A stretch of DNA of 64,000 nt, from positions 1 through 64,000 of the forward strand of contig JAVXUO010000581.1 in NCBI GenBank assembly GCA_033065855.1. The letters run 5' to 3'. Shown here piece by piece: positions 1-9,253 of this stretch. The position numbers and the translations under genes were made by a program. This DNA is from Escallonia rubra (lineage: Eukaryota > Streptophyta > Magnoliopsida > Escalloniales > Escalloniaceae). The notes beneath the pieces are model-generated. The model saw nothing but the letters and a program-made list of their open reading frames with translations, had not been told where the DNA came from and ran no database searches. Numbering within the stretch: the stretch's first letter is position 1; each line of letters opens with the position of its first letter.

Positions 1-38
<38 letters not shown>
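1..38. repeat. (AT)n tract flanking MULE-A, left side
   Basis: Pure AT dinucleotide tract running from the window edge to the first base of MULE-A. A matching tract follows the right end of MULE-A, so the element appears to lie inside a TA microsatellite. A target duplication cannot be separated from the repeat. Confidence 0.95.
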
Positions 39-40
<2 letters not shown>

Positions 41-89
41 GCCCGATCCACACCCACCGGTGGATAAAAAAAATGTCTCCACCCAACCG

Positions 90-385
90 CTTCTCTCACA
101 TGCGGTTGGGCCCGATTTCTTTTTCTCGTGGCCCCCGCCACAAAAAGCACTCATTTTTTTTTAGCCCAACCGCATGTAAGAGAAGCGGTTGGGTATGATT
201 ATTTTTTTGACGTGGACCCACCACAAAAAACCACTCCACCCAACCGCTTCTCTTATACGCGGTTGGGACAATTTTTGCCCAACCGCTTGCTCTCTAGAAG
301 CGGTTGGTAAGCACCTTTTTTTTAACAATTTTTTTAAAAAACCAACCGCATATAAGAGAAGCGGTTGGTGGCTTTTTTTTTGGGT
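90..385. repeat. AACCGC/GCGGTT hairpin cluster (left TIR)
   Basis: Several short inverted repeats with arms CCCAACCGC and GCGGTTGGG around loops of about 11-14 bases rich in TTCTCT or AGAGAA, spaced 40-70 bp apart. The mirrored set lies at about 12935-13225. They could be transposase or host-factor sites or RNA hairpins. The function is not known. Confidence 0.8.
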
Positions 386-464
386 GGCTCCCACACAAAA
401 AATTTCAGATTTTTTGGTTGGTCACACAAAAAAAAAAAAAAAATTCGAGCACAAGGCTGCCACG

Positions 465-835
465 TGGCCTCCCCCGCGACTGCCACGTGGCCCAACCGCG
501 TGAAGGGGCGCCGGTTGGGCGATGGCCCTGCCACGTGGCCTCCCCCGCGCCTGCCACGTGGCCCAACCGCGTGAAGGGACACCGGTTGGTGCGATGCCCT
601 GCCACGTGGCCTCCCCCGCGCCTGCCACGTGGCCCCCGCGTGAAGGGACGCCGGTTGCGCCGATGCCCTCCCGCGTGGCCCCCACGTCGCCACCACGCGC
701 CTGCCACATGGCCCAACGCGGGAAGGTGCGCCGGTTGGTGCGATGGCCCTGCCACGTGGCCTCCCCCGCGCCTGCCACGTGGCCCAACCGTGTGAAGGGG
801 CCTCGCGGCTTGCCCTCTCCCTGCCACGTGGCCCC
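465..835. repeat. Minisatellite with GCCACGTGGC palindromes (left TIR)
   Basis: About nine GCCACGTGGC palindromes (G-box core CACGTG) alternate with CCAACCGCGTGAAGGG and CGCCGGTTGG units of roughly 45-70 bp. The mirror block is 12515-12840. G-boxes bind plant bHLH and bZIP factors. Whether these are functional is inference. Proline/arginine-rich reading frames here are artefacts of GC-rich repeats. Confidence 0.8.
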
Positions 836-1004
836 CCCCCGTGACTCCCCCGTGACTGTCCTTCCCTCCCCGTGACTGTCCTTCCCAGCGCTTTTTTCTT
901 TGTTTGCAGAGTCTTTTTTCTTCATTTGCAGAGTCTGCCAATTTTTTTTTTTTGCAGAAACCACCACTCACGGGTATTTTTTCCCTCTTTTTTCTTCTCT
1001 CTTC

Positions 1005-1172
1005 CTTTTTCTTCTCTATTTATAATCCCCTCCCCCCAACCCTTCTTCTCCACACTTCTTCTCCGCACTTCTTCTCCACAAACCAAAAAATTTTAGCGCT
1101 AGAAGATCGGTGGATAATCGCTAGAAGATCGGTAGATTTTTCTTCAAATACATCAAGTCACAACAAGTAAGT
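1005..1172 (+). promoter_or_regulatory. TIR-borne promoter and 5' splice donor facing PMD-Ulp1
   Basis: A TATTTATAA box (1017-1025) lies downstream of a C/T-rich stretch, followed by an untranslated leader ending in CAACAAGTAAGT, a good 5' splice site at about 1167. A TTCTTAG acceptor lies just before the PMD start codon (about 2715-2721), implying a 5'-UTR intron of about 1.55 kb. The same block is present inverted in the right TIR. The promoter call is inferred from these motifs. Confidence 0.5.
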
Positions 1173-1274
1173 ATTTTGAATTTCCTTATAATTCAATGTT
1201 AGGTTTATACAAATCAGCGTATTACACTTAGCGTATTACATTTATAGCGATTCAAAATAGCGTATTACATTTAT

Positions 1275-1905
1275 AGACAGTTTTTCACGGATTTATAAAA
1301 AATAGCTAGAGCGAGATTTTGCCAAAGTACAAAAAAGAGACCCTAGTTATTCTGAAAGGATCTGTATCAGGTAAAAATTTCAGATTTTTCCAAAGACTGT
1401 AAAGGGGCTAACTGATACGGGGAACCGTGTACCTTCGCAGTCTAATTTAAAATACCAAGCTAGCGCGATTTCGCTCGAAAATTTTACGAGAACCCTAGGA
1501 TGTTGGGAAGTTCCATTCCCCAGGATTTCGCGCCATTCCGGAGCCGTTAGCTATTTTTTTGCCCGAACGGCCCTTTCAGCGCTCGCCCTTTAATTAGACA
1601 GCTTTTTCACGGATTTATAAAAAATAGCTAGAGCGTGATTTGGCCAAAGTGCAAAACAGAGACCCTAGTTATTCTGAAAGGATCTGTATCAGGTAAAAAT
1701 TTCAGATTTTTCCAAAGACTGTAAAGGGGCTAACTGGTACGGGGAACCGTGTACCTTCGCAGTCTAATTTAAAATACCAAGCTAGCGCGATTTCGCGCGA
1801 AACTTTTACGAGAACCCTAGGATGTTGGGAAGTTCCATTCCCCAGGATTTCGCGCCATTCCGGAGCCGTTAGCTATTTTTTTGCCCGAACGGCCCTTTCA
1901 GCGCT
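1275..1905. repeat. LTR-derived segment, two tandem copies in the left TIR
   Basis: Two consecutive copies of about 330 bp run from a CAGTTTTTCACGGATTTATA-like start to CGAACGGCCCTTTCAGCGCTCG-like sequence (last base not counted as motif). They resemble, in inverse orientation, parts of the solo LTR at 52847-55692 (CCGGTGTCCGGACCGAGCGC; ATTCGTGGAAAAACTGCC). The block looks like LTR sequence absorbed into a MULE TIR and duplicated. Mirror copies are at about 11440-12055. Confidence 0.7.
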
Positions 1906-2510
1906 CGATCCGGACACCGGTTCGCGATTTTTGCGCGAAAAATCCGTAAAGTACTTTTTAGGCCAATGATGAACTCACGAAGCGTAAAGTAGCATTTCGA
2001 GGCACCTTTGAGATTTTTCCTGATGCCAGGGGCATTTCGGTAATTTGCCACCCCGCGAGGGGTGTTTCGGTAATTTTCCCGCGCCAAGTTTTTAATTACA
2101 CAGTTTTAGTCCAGGAATGTAATCACAGAACCTGAAATGTTGTTTTGAAGCTGGTTCGGGGCCGTTGGGGTGATAGTGAACCCCCGGGGGCATTTCGGTA
2201 ATTTGCCGCTCATCGGGGACTATTTTGCTAGGAAGGATCCAGCTTAAAGGGCCATACCTTAAAATAACTTTTAGTTCAGCAAAGGGTGTCAGACACCCGA
2301 AAACTTTTATTGTTCCGGGTGAATTCAGGAACTTGTGACGCACCGGCGATGACTGCCAGGGGGTATTTTGCACAAGTAGCGGGTGTTTTGGTAACTTTCC
2401 CCCTTTAAAATTTTTCCTGATATATTTGGTATATAATTGACGTAATACATTTAAAAACTTGACTTCAAAGCGGTTTTGAGGTCTTGGGGGTGTAGGGGCC
2501 ATCGGGGGGT
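1906..2510. repeat. Further LTR-like TIR sequence
   Basis: Contains repeated ATTTCGGTAATTTGCC / AAATTACCGAAATGCCCC motifs also found in the gypsy-type solo LTR at 52847-55692 (for example 54300-54500). It is mirrored at 10920-11450 and partly repeated at 9620-9767. I see no gene in it. Confidence 0.65.
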
Positions 2511-4413
2511 ATATTGCTATATAACCACGTTGGCGCTAAATTCAGTGAGAACTAGCGTAATTAAGCGTTCGGAGTGGTGGGAAGTGAGGATTTGTTTTAA
2601 TACATTGAAATAATGACTATTGCTAATGTGTTGGTAAGCTAGGTTAAAGATCCAGGAATGTAGTTTTGGAATGTAAATATTATGGACGCTAAGTTGGTTT
2701 ACGATTATATTTTGTTCTTAGAGATATGGATTTCAACCCCGGACCTCATGATACATCAATCCTATACGATGACGATGACCACGTCGCGAGGCACGTATTT
2801 GACGGTGTCGATAGGGGTGTTTTGGAAACAATTCAAACCACAAGAGGAATTGAAGAGTGGGTACTAAACGAGGAACAAAAAGCCCTTATACACGGTCAAA
2901 ATTTAAGCCTGTTCACCGATTGCGGGAAATGGTATCGCCACGACGATTGCCTTATATCCGCTCTAGTTGAACGATGGAGGAGCGAGACGAACTCATTTCA
3001 TTTCCGGTTTGGTGAAATGACTGTTACGTTAGAGGACGTCGGATATATACTTGGAATCCCATGTCACGGCAGACCCGTTACTCTGAGCGTGCCGTCTGCA
3101 TCCGTAGCGAATATGGCTAGGCATTATTTTCCGGGAATTCCAAGGGCAGCTCTTACAACAAACGGCGTCAAGCTTAAATGGCTGAGAGAGCAGTATGGCG
3201 TGCTACCGGATGAATACACTCGTCAGGATTTCGTGACGTATACGAGGGCATACCTTCTGTATATTATTGGAGCCATATTACTTCCGACGCATTCGAAAAA
3301 CACGGTGCATCCGAAGTATATGGTGTTATTGGAGGATCTTGACGAGGTATACTCGTATTCGTGGGGTTCAGCTGTCCTTGCGCACCTATATCGAGCACTG
3401 CATAAGGCTACGAGATTCGGTGCCAAGTCCATTGCCGCCTGCCTGACTCTATTACAGGTATGAGCATTTATTTTCTTATCCGGATCCTTAGTCAATATAT
3501 TCGGGATTCATTACTAATTCCATATAATGTTTGCGTTCACAGGTTTGGTCTTACGAGAGGCTACCCACGGGTCGTCCACAACCGTTGGTAGATTCCGATG
3601 AGACGTGGCCTAGGGTGTGGGCCTGGGGGCCTCCGACCAACCGGAGGAGGAGACGGGTAGACCCTCACAACCATCTACAGTTCTATCGGGGGGAACTAGA
3701 GATGCTGGATGCATACCAGGTGGCGTGGCAGCCATATGACAAGGTGATGCATCTGTTGGATGAGTTGTGTTGGCAACTTCCGGTGTCGTACGTGCTTGCA
3801 GGTTTGGTTCGGGTGCCGCTCATTCACTTCGAAGAATGTGAGTTTCAGATGCCCGATCGAGCTATGAAGCAAGCTGGCTGTCCACAAGGGATTCCGAAAC
3901 CCGCTGTAGACATGCGGCCATACAGGGGTGGTCGAGGGCCGAACTTCGAGGTGGCTAATGCCTTGACTGTGTTGGGTGACGAGGTGCAACAATGGAATAC
4001 CTGGCAGGAAACGTATGACAGCCTTGTATCGATGAAGCACGACGGCATCAGTACTGAGGACTACTTACAGTGGTTTCTCAGGGTGACGCGCACGAGGGTG
4101 ACTCGCCCTGCCCAAGTGAGGACCAAATCGTATGCGCCACGTGAGGTCTATGACCAGTTCTGGGCATTGGCCATTGTAAGTCATGCTAGTGTTGTTTGAT
4201 AATTTATTTGCGCACGCGTATCGACCATCAAATGAAATGATTAGCCATATTTTCTATGCATGTTTTTTAGGTTGACCAGGCCACTGACGTGTTCAAGCAG
4301 CTGGAGTCGTTTGACTGGTTTGTCGCGCAGGCTCCTGACAATATCAAGAGGTCCATTGAGAGGTACAAGACTGATGTTCAAAACTTTAGTCTTGCGTACC
4401 GGGGTTACCAAGG

Positions 4414-4760
4414 GGAGCCGTCTAGTCGCCCTCCTCCTGACGCTTACGACTATCAGCCCCAGAGTCAGGTGTGGGAGCCGTCTAGTCGCCCTCCTCCTGA
4501 CGCGTACGACTATCAGCCCCAGAGTCAGGTGTGGGAGCAGTCTAGTCGCCCTCCTCCTGACGCGTACGACTACCGGTGTGCGAGCCGTCTCCTCGCCCTC
4601 CTCCCGACGCGTACGGCTACCGAACTTCGAGTCAGGTGTGGGAGCCGTCTAGTCGCCCTCCTGACGCGTACGACTACGGAACTTCGAGTCAGGTGTGGGA
4701 GCCGTATAGTCGCCCTCCTCCTGACGCATACGACTCTCAATGCCAGAGTCAGGTTCCCCA
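4414..4760 (+). repeat. 60-bp in-frame tandem repeat in the PMD-Ulp1 linker
   Basis: About six copies of a 60-bp unit encoding PSSRPPPDAYDYQPQSQVWE. The third-to-fourth junction near 4572 has lost a stretch that is not a multiple of three, which causes the first frame break. The MULE-B linker is also proline-rich and repeats a shorter YQP-containing unit, so repeated YQP-type motifs are a shared trait of the linker. Confidence 0.85.
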
Positions 4761-5131
4761 AGTAGGAATCCATGCCTCGCGCCCAAGATTCCGGTCGAAC
4801 AAAGGACAAGCGACGAAGCCATTGAGGCCGGAGAAGATGGGTTGGATCGACCGGCACTACTTCGGGCATGAGCCTGTCAATTCAACAGACTTCCCTCTTG
4901 GGACACTCCTAGGTCATTCGGATATCAGAATGTTGGCGCCGGAGACAGATCTTTCAAATTTTGTCATCAACGCTTACATAGATCTGCTCCGGATTAGAGA
5001 GCATAAATTTAACCGTTCTGAATACTGTAAGCTTAACATGTATCCCACTCATTTTGTGGAATTAGCGATCCGGGAATTCCATCAATGGAGGCAAGGGGGC
5101 AACATGGAGTAATTGGAAACCAGGTCGAAAC

Positions 5132-5683
5132 GTGTTATGCATGATGAACGCAGAGTATCAATGTCCCGCTGCTGATGCGAACCTTATCATGATACCTTGT
5201 CTTCATGGGCACCACTGGTTCCTATTAGTTCTCCATCCAGCGTTCAGAACGGTTCACATATACGATAGCCTAAGGGAGGACGAGCCTGGACAGCTGCTGG
5301 CACAGATGTACAACGACTACATCACTTTAGTGGTTAGTTTTTATTTTTTGACCTTGGCTCATAGTATATTGTTGTTGTTTCATAGGCTTGATTCTCGATT
5401 TTATTGTTGGATGCAGACTACTGTCCTCTCGATAGCGTGCGGACGGCCACGGGGGGAGCCTTGGACGGTCGTGATGATAAAGGACCGACCAAAGCAATAT
5501 AACGGTAACGATTGCGGGATTTACGTCCTCAAGTACATGGACTACATTGCTCGCTCGGAAGTGCTCAAACACTCCTCGTGGACTAGGAAGGATGCCTTGA
5601 CGTTTAGGTATAGGATAGCCTGGGAACTGAAAAAGAATGAAGCCAGACGACTTCATTACCATTATCCTGACGTGCGTGGCTAG
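5132..5683 (+). CDS. Ulp1/C48-type cysteine protease catalytic part of the MULE-A PMD gene
   Basis: The classic order is visible: histidine in HGHHWFLLVLH, aspartate in the IYDSL segment, glutamine in KQYNGNDCG and the catalytic cysteine in NDCGIYVLKYMDYI. The triad therefore looks intact. An 84-bp GT-AG intron (5333-5416) interrupts it in phase 0; being a multiple of three and free of stops, it is easily misread as coding. The first in-frame GTG at 5132 is not a real start: the domain continues upstream in another frame (PEKMGWIDRHYFGHEPVNST and onward, 4836-5110) across the second frame break. Known Ulp1 enzymes remove SUMO; the substrate here is unknown. The stop TAG is at 5681-5683. Confidence 0.72.
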   Translation: MLCMMNAEYQCPAADANLIMIPCLHGHHWFLLVLHPAFRTVHIYDSLREDEPGQLLAQMYNDYITLVVSFYFLTLAHSILLLFHRLDSRFYCWMQTTVLSIACGRPRGEPWTVVMIKDRPKQYNGNDCGIYVLKYMDYIARSEVLKHSSWTRKDALTFRYRIAWELKKNEARRLHYHYPDVRG

Positions 5684-5699
5684 CTGCTATGATGTTACG

Positions 5700-6850
5700 A
5701 AAAACTGTACCAAAAAGAAATGTACATAATTTTTCGCATGCTATGAATTTGGCGCTAAAATGTGCGCGAATATACAGTTCATATGACGCATTCGAAAAAA
5801 CAACGTGTCTCGTTTTTCGCCGAAATACATAAGAATGGGCTAACTAGCGCGCCTCATGTGCAATGAGCGAAAAAAAAGTGACAAAAAAATTTACAAGATT
5901 TTTCGAGCGTTATGAATTGGCCCCTAAAGTGTGCCCGAATAGGCCCTTCATAGGAAAACCGAAAAAATAACGTGTCTCGTTTTTCGCCGAAATACATAAG
6001 AATGGGCTAACTAGCGCGCCTCATGTGCAATGAGCGGAAAAAAAGTGACAAAAAAATTTACAAGATTTTTCGAGCGTTATGAATTGGCCCCTAAAGTGCC
6101 CGAATAGGCCCTTCATAGGAAAACCGAAAAAATAACGTGTCTCGTTTTTCGCCGAAATACATAAGAATGGGCTAACTAGCGCGCCTCATGTGCAATGAGC
6201 GGAAAAAAAGTGACAAAAAAATTTACAAGATTTTTCGAGCGTTATGAATTGGCCCCTAAAGTGTGCCCGAATAGGCCCTTCATAGGAAAATCAAAAAAAT
6301 AACGTGTCTCGTTTTTCGCTGAAATACATAAGAATGGGCTAACTAGCGCGCCTCATGTGCAATGAGCGGAAAAAAAAGTGACAAAAACACTTACAAGATT
6401 TTTCGAGCGTTATGAATTGGCCCCTAAAGTGTGCCCGAATAGGCCCTTCATAGGAAAACCGAAAAAATAACGTGTCTCGTTTTTCGCCGAAATACATAAG
6501 AATGGGCTAACTAGCGCGCCTCATGTGCAATCAGAAGAAAAAAAGGCAGAAATAAATTTACAAGATTTTTCGAGCATTATGAATTGGCCCCTAAAGTGTG
6601 CCCGAATAGGCCCTTCATAGGAAAACCGAAAAAATAACGTGTCTCGTTTTTCGCCGAAATACATAAGAATGGGCTAACTAGCGCGCCTCATGTGCAATGA
6701 GCGGAAAAAAAGTGACAAAAAAATTTACAAGATTTTTCGAGCGTTATGAATTGGCCCCTAAAGCGTGACTAAAGTGCAATGAACAAAACAAGTTACAAGA
6801 TTTTTCAGGAACGTGTGAATTGGGCGCTAAAGCGTGCGCGAATATGCCAT
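5700..6850. repeat. 167-bp tandem array between the convergent MULE-A genes
   Basis: AACGTGTCTCGTTTTTCGC recurs near 5802, 5969, 6134, 6301, 6469 and 6636, giving a period of 165-168 bp and about six nearly identical units with degraded ends. Each unit also holds GGGCTAACTAGCGCGCCTC and a TTTTTCGAGCGTTATGAATT stretch. One diverged unit lies at 38040-38215 in MULE-B, so the sequence is older than the array. No ORF spans it. The low divergence suggests recent amplification or homogenisation. Confidence 0.9.
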
Positions 6851-6961
6851 TCAAAAATTTTCAATAATCCACAAACCAAATCACAAATTAAAGATTCAAC
6901 AAATCAAATCACAAATTTAAACATTAGAAAAGTTATTCGTTATACAACTGAAACATTAACC

Positions 6962-7249
6962 CTAACACTCTTCCTCCTCATCGTCCTCCTCGACCATACT
7001 GCCAGGTTCGATACCTAACACTTTGTAATGGTTTCTCTTGTCATGATCAGTCATCTTATTACACAACGCACACTTTCGCAATTTTTTTTGACCCGTTGCT
7101 TTTTCAATCGGATTCTTCATGCGGATTTCTCGTTTTCGCCCTTTTGTTTGAGAAATAATTGGATCAAAAATGTCGTCCTCCTCACCTTGCATGCTAGTGC
7201 CGTCAATGACTGGCCGTTTGGCTCGATTGAATCTACCGGCTGGAGTCGG
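6962..7249 (-). pseudogene. C-terminal extension of the MULE-A transposase behind a nonsense codon
   Basis: This stretch is in the same frame as the transposase ORF ending at 7250 and is separated from it only by one TGA (7250-7252). It encodes a tail with DPIISQTKGRKR and a Cys-rich motif, CALCNKMTDHDKRNH, ending in acidic residues. The same tail is continuous with the transposase in MULE-B (36361-36588), so the TGA is most simply a nonsense mutation, possibly from CGA. A genuine shorter protein or readthrough is less likely. Confidence 0.8.
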
Positions 7250-9253
7250 TCAAGGGTCCCGGCTTTCTGGTAATGCCATCCTAAACTGTGCATGCTTAGC
7301 ATGATCCCGTGCGGCTGCTTCAACTTGATAAGTGTACCCATCAAATGTTGACGCTGCATCCATTGATAAACCGTGCATGATGTTACAAAGATGATTATAT
7401 CGCAGCGCCTCAGATTGCCTGAAATCAACTGAAACACTGGGCACGTAAGGAATGTGACCGTGGACTCTATTGGCTTCCTTCGTCCACCGTTCCAAGATAT
7501 ACTGTGGAGGGATTTGAGTTGCATTCTTGGCGCTCAAAACCCTCAACGCATGTCGACAAAGTATACCTTTATGCTCAAAGAGTTGACAGTTGCAATTTAC
7601 CAACCCGGTGTCCATACATTTAGCTACGGTAAAATGTCTTCTGTTCCTCGGAGCCGACGAAGAGCACGGATTGGCATAATTCGTCACATTTGTCAAAGCA
7701 TAAACCTTGAGATCTCTGGTGGAAAACTCGTGCAACTTTGTCATGCCATATTGATTCGACTTTAATAGTTCCTCTTGAAACTGTCGAAACATTTCCTTCG
7801 TATAGACTTGAGCCGCATGAGCCTCCAAAGGTGAACGAAGTAGTATGGCTCTTTCTCTGTAAACTGTAGCCGCGTCGGCTTCGCTCTCACAGTACAATTG
7901 CCTCTCAAGGGATTTCTGCATCTCTAGTACAAACTCCGTTATACTTGAAGACTGGCCTACGTACCCATCAAAGAATGAATTCATAGCTTCGCTTCTCGAT
8001 GTCGTAGTCATTCCGGCTGCAAAAAACTTCTTGGTGTAGGCACCGACCCACTGTGTCTTGATCTCATACAACGATTTTAACCATCCATGATTGTGCAAAC
8101 CGTAGTCATCCATTAACGTGGCCCACCTCTCCTCGAACACGTCTACCGTCAACGATTTCTTCACGCATGTATTAAAGTCAGTCTTGAATTCCGGATGCTT
8201 TGCATATACATTGTGAAGCCGTTCGGGATATTTTTGGCTTATGCGCCACGGGCGTAGGCCCTGGTGGGTATCTGGGAGGACCTTAGCGATTGCATTTTTC
8301 ATTGCCAGATCTTGGTCGGTGATGATGGTCTTTGGAGGAATATGGTACATTGCTTTAAGCCACGTTTCAAATAACCACGTAAATGACTCCTCCGTCTCAT
8401 CCCTAAGCAGGGCAAAGCCAAATGAGATTGACTGATAGTGGTGGTTCACCCCGGTGAACGGAGCAAAAGGCATAGAGTACTTATTGGTACGGTATGTGGT
8501 GTCAAACGTCACAACATCCCCAAAATTTTGGTAAGCAGCTCTAGAACGGGGGTCCGCCCAAAATATAGTACTAATGCGGCCCTCATCATCCACTTGGAGA
8601 CTGTAGAAAAATCCAGAATTCTCACTCTGAAGGCACCTGAAGATATCAAGTGTAGCTTGAGAATCGATCTGACCGAAAGACTCTCTCCTCTGAGCACGGA
8701 GTTCATTTCGAAGGTCAACGTCGTTGAAAGTCAACTTGTCAATCCCCCCAGCCTGGCTTGAGAAAACCCCCATCATCTTAGAAGGTGCTATTTTAGCGTC
8801 GGCCATTGTTGAAATCAGTTGTCTGTGTGCTGCGCTGATTTCTCGATGTTGATGAATTTGACCAATCACCCGAGGGGTGCAAAACTGATGATTATGGCTA
8901 AACTCCACACCCGTCACAACCCAATGGTTTTTATTTTTCCGGTGTACTGCATACACATGGGCTTTGCAGCCGGTACCCGGAAATGTGTCCCGTTTTCTTT
9001 GTCTTGTTGTCCCTTCGTCACTGATCTGAACGACCGGAGGTACATGCGGTGCTCCTCTATGACACTCAAATAACCTTGCACCAATTTGATCGGTATTCAC
9101 CCGTTTTCTAGTCGTCTTAGTTCTAATACCGAAACCCATCGTTTTCGAATATGCTCTGTAGTATGCTTCGACTTCGTCCAGTGTTTGAAAATTTTGACCC
9201 AAGTAAGGTGGATCAGAACCTTCACAAAAAATATTTCCTCCAGTTGCATCCAT
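7250..9253 (-). CDS. MULE transposase, FAR1/FHY3-related (667 aa)
   Basis: Starts at ATG 9253 just after a splice-acceptor-like TAGATTGCAG, matching a 5'-UTR intron whose donor would lie in the right TIR. Residues about 20-122 are a FAR1-type N-terminal DNA-binding region (AYSKTMGFGIR, LFECHR, SHNHQF). Residues about 245-425 are the MULE DDE core: D251 in VVTFDTTYRTN, D313 in IITDQDLAM and a candidate E422 in TSRSEAMNSF. Residues 554-568 form a SWIM zinc finger (CNCQLFEHKGILCRH). The conserved LCTWHI motif seen in MULE-B reads LRPWRI here (residues 333-338), losing both Cys and His, and the tail is cut by TGA at 7250. It is a full domain set with two signs of decay. It would catalyse cut-and-paste transposition of this family if functional. 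Confidence 0.9.
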   Translation of the reverse strand: MDATGGNIFCEGSDPPYLGQNFQTLDEVEAYYRAYSKTMGFGIRTKTTRKRVNTDQIGARLFECHRGAPHVPPVVQISDEGTTRQRKRDTFPGTGCKAHVYAVHRKNKNHWVVTGVEFSHNHQFCTPRVIGQIHQHREISAAHRQLISTMADAKIAPSKMMGVFSSQAGGIDKLTFNDVDLRNELRAQRRESFGQIDSQATLDIFRCLQSENSGFFYSLQVDDEGRISTIFWADPRSRAAYQNFGDVVTFDTTYRTNKYSMPFAPFTGVNHHYQSISFGFALLRDETEESFTWLFETWLKAMYHIPPKTIITDQDLAMKNAIAKVLPDTHQGLRPWRISQKYPERLHNVYAKHPEFKTDFNTCVKKSLTVDVFEERWATLMDDYGLHNHGWLKSLYEIKTQWVGAYTKKFFAAGMTTTSRSEAMNSFFDGYVGQSSSITEFVLEMQKSLERQLYCESEADAATVYRERAILLRSPLEAHAAQVYTKEMFRQFQEELLKSNQYGMTKLHEFSTRDLKVYALTNVTNYANPCSSSAPRNRRHFTVAKCMDTGLVNCNCQLFEHKGILCRHALRVLSAKNATQIPPQYILERWTKEANRVHGHIPYVPSVSVDFRQSEALRYNHLCNIMHGLSMDAASTFDGYTYQVEAAARDHAKHAQFRMALPESRDP

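Larger units (their letters stand above)
39..2710 (+). repeat. Left TIR of MULE-A
   Basis: Inverted copy of 9768-13269 minus the TRIM. In order it holds AACCGC/GCGGTT hairpins, a block of CACGTG palindromes, a TATA-containing promoter-like stretch, two copies of an LTR-derived segment, and sequence up to a GTTGGTTTACGATTA stretch shared by both arms just before the first exon. It is unusually long for a MULE TIR. Confidence 0.88.
2726..5683 (+). pseudogene. PMD-Ulp1 fusion gene of MULE-A (PMD plus C48-like cysteine protease), two frame breaks
   Basis: Exon 1 is 2726-3457 (244 codons). A GT-AG intron (3458-3542), exon 2 3543-4175, a second intron (4176-4270) and exon 3 from 4271 all join in phase 0. 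Exons 1-2 encode a plant mobile domain: the ALVERWRSETNSFHF, LEDVGYILGIP, KLKWL and ALHKATR motifs recur in the MULE-B and -C genes. A linker of 20-residue repeats follows, then a Ulp1-like protease domain. The frame is lost near 4572, inside the linker repeats, and again near 5095-5110 at a G run, where the reading frame ends in TAA. Without those breaks the protein would exceed 900 residues. PMD is known from host proteins such as MAIN/MAIL and from transposons; Ulp1 enzymes cleave SUMO. Fusion is inferred from order and from the same layout in the two relatives. Either break could be an assembly error, so I call it a probable pseudogene. Confidence 0.72.

Noticed and set aside
304-971. Overlapping open frames on both strands in the MULE-A TIR
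   Set aside because: All follow the GC-rich CACGTG minisatellite, mirror each other in the other TIR and lack any domain or start context.
7250-7252. Programmed readthrough of TGA in the MULE-A transposase
   Set aside because: MULE-B has a sense codon and continuous frame; a point mutation is simpler.
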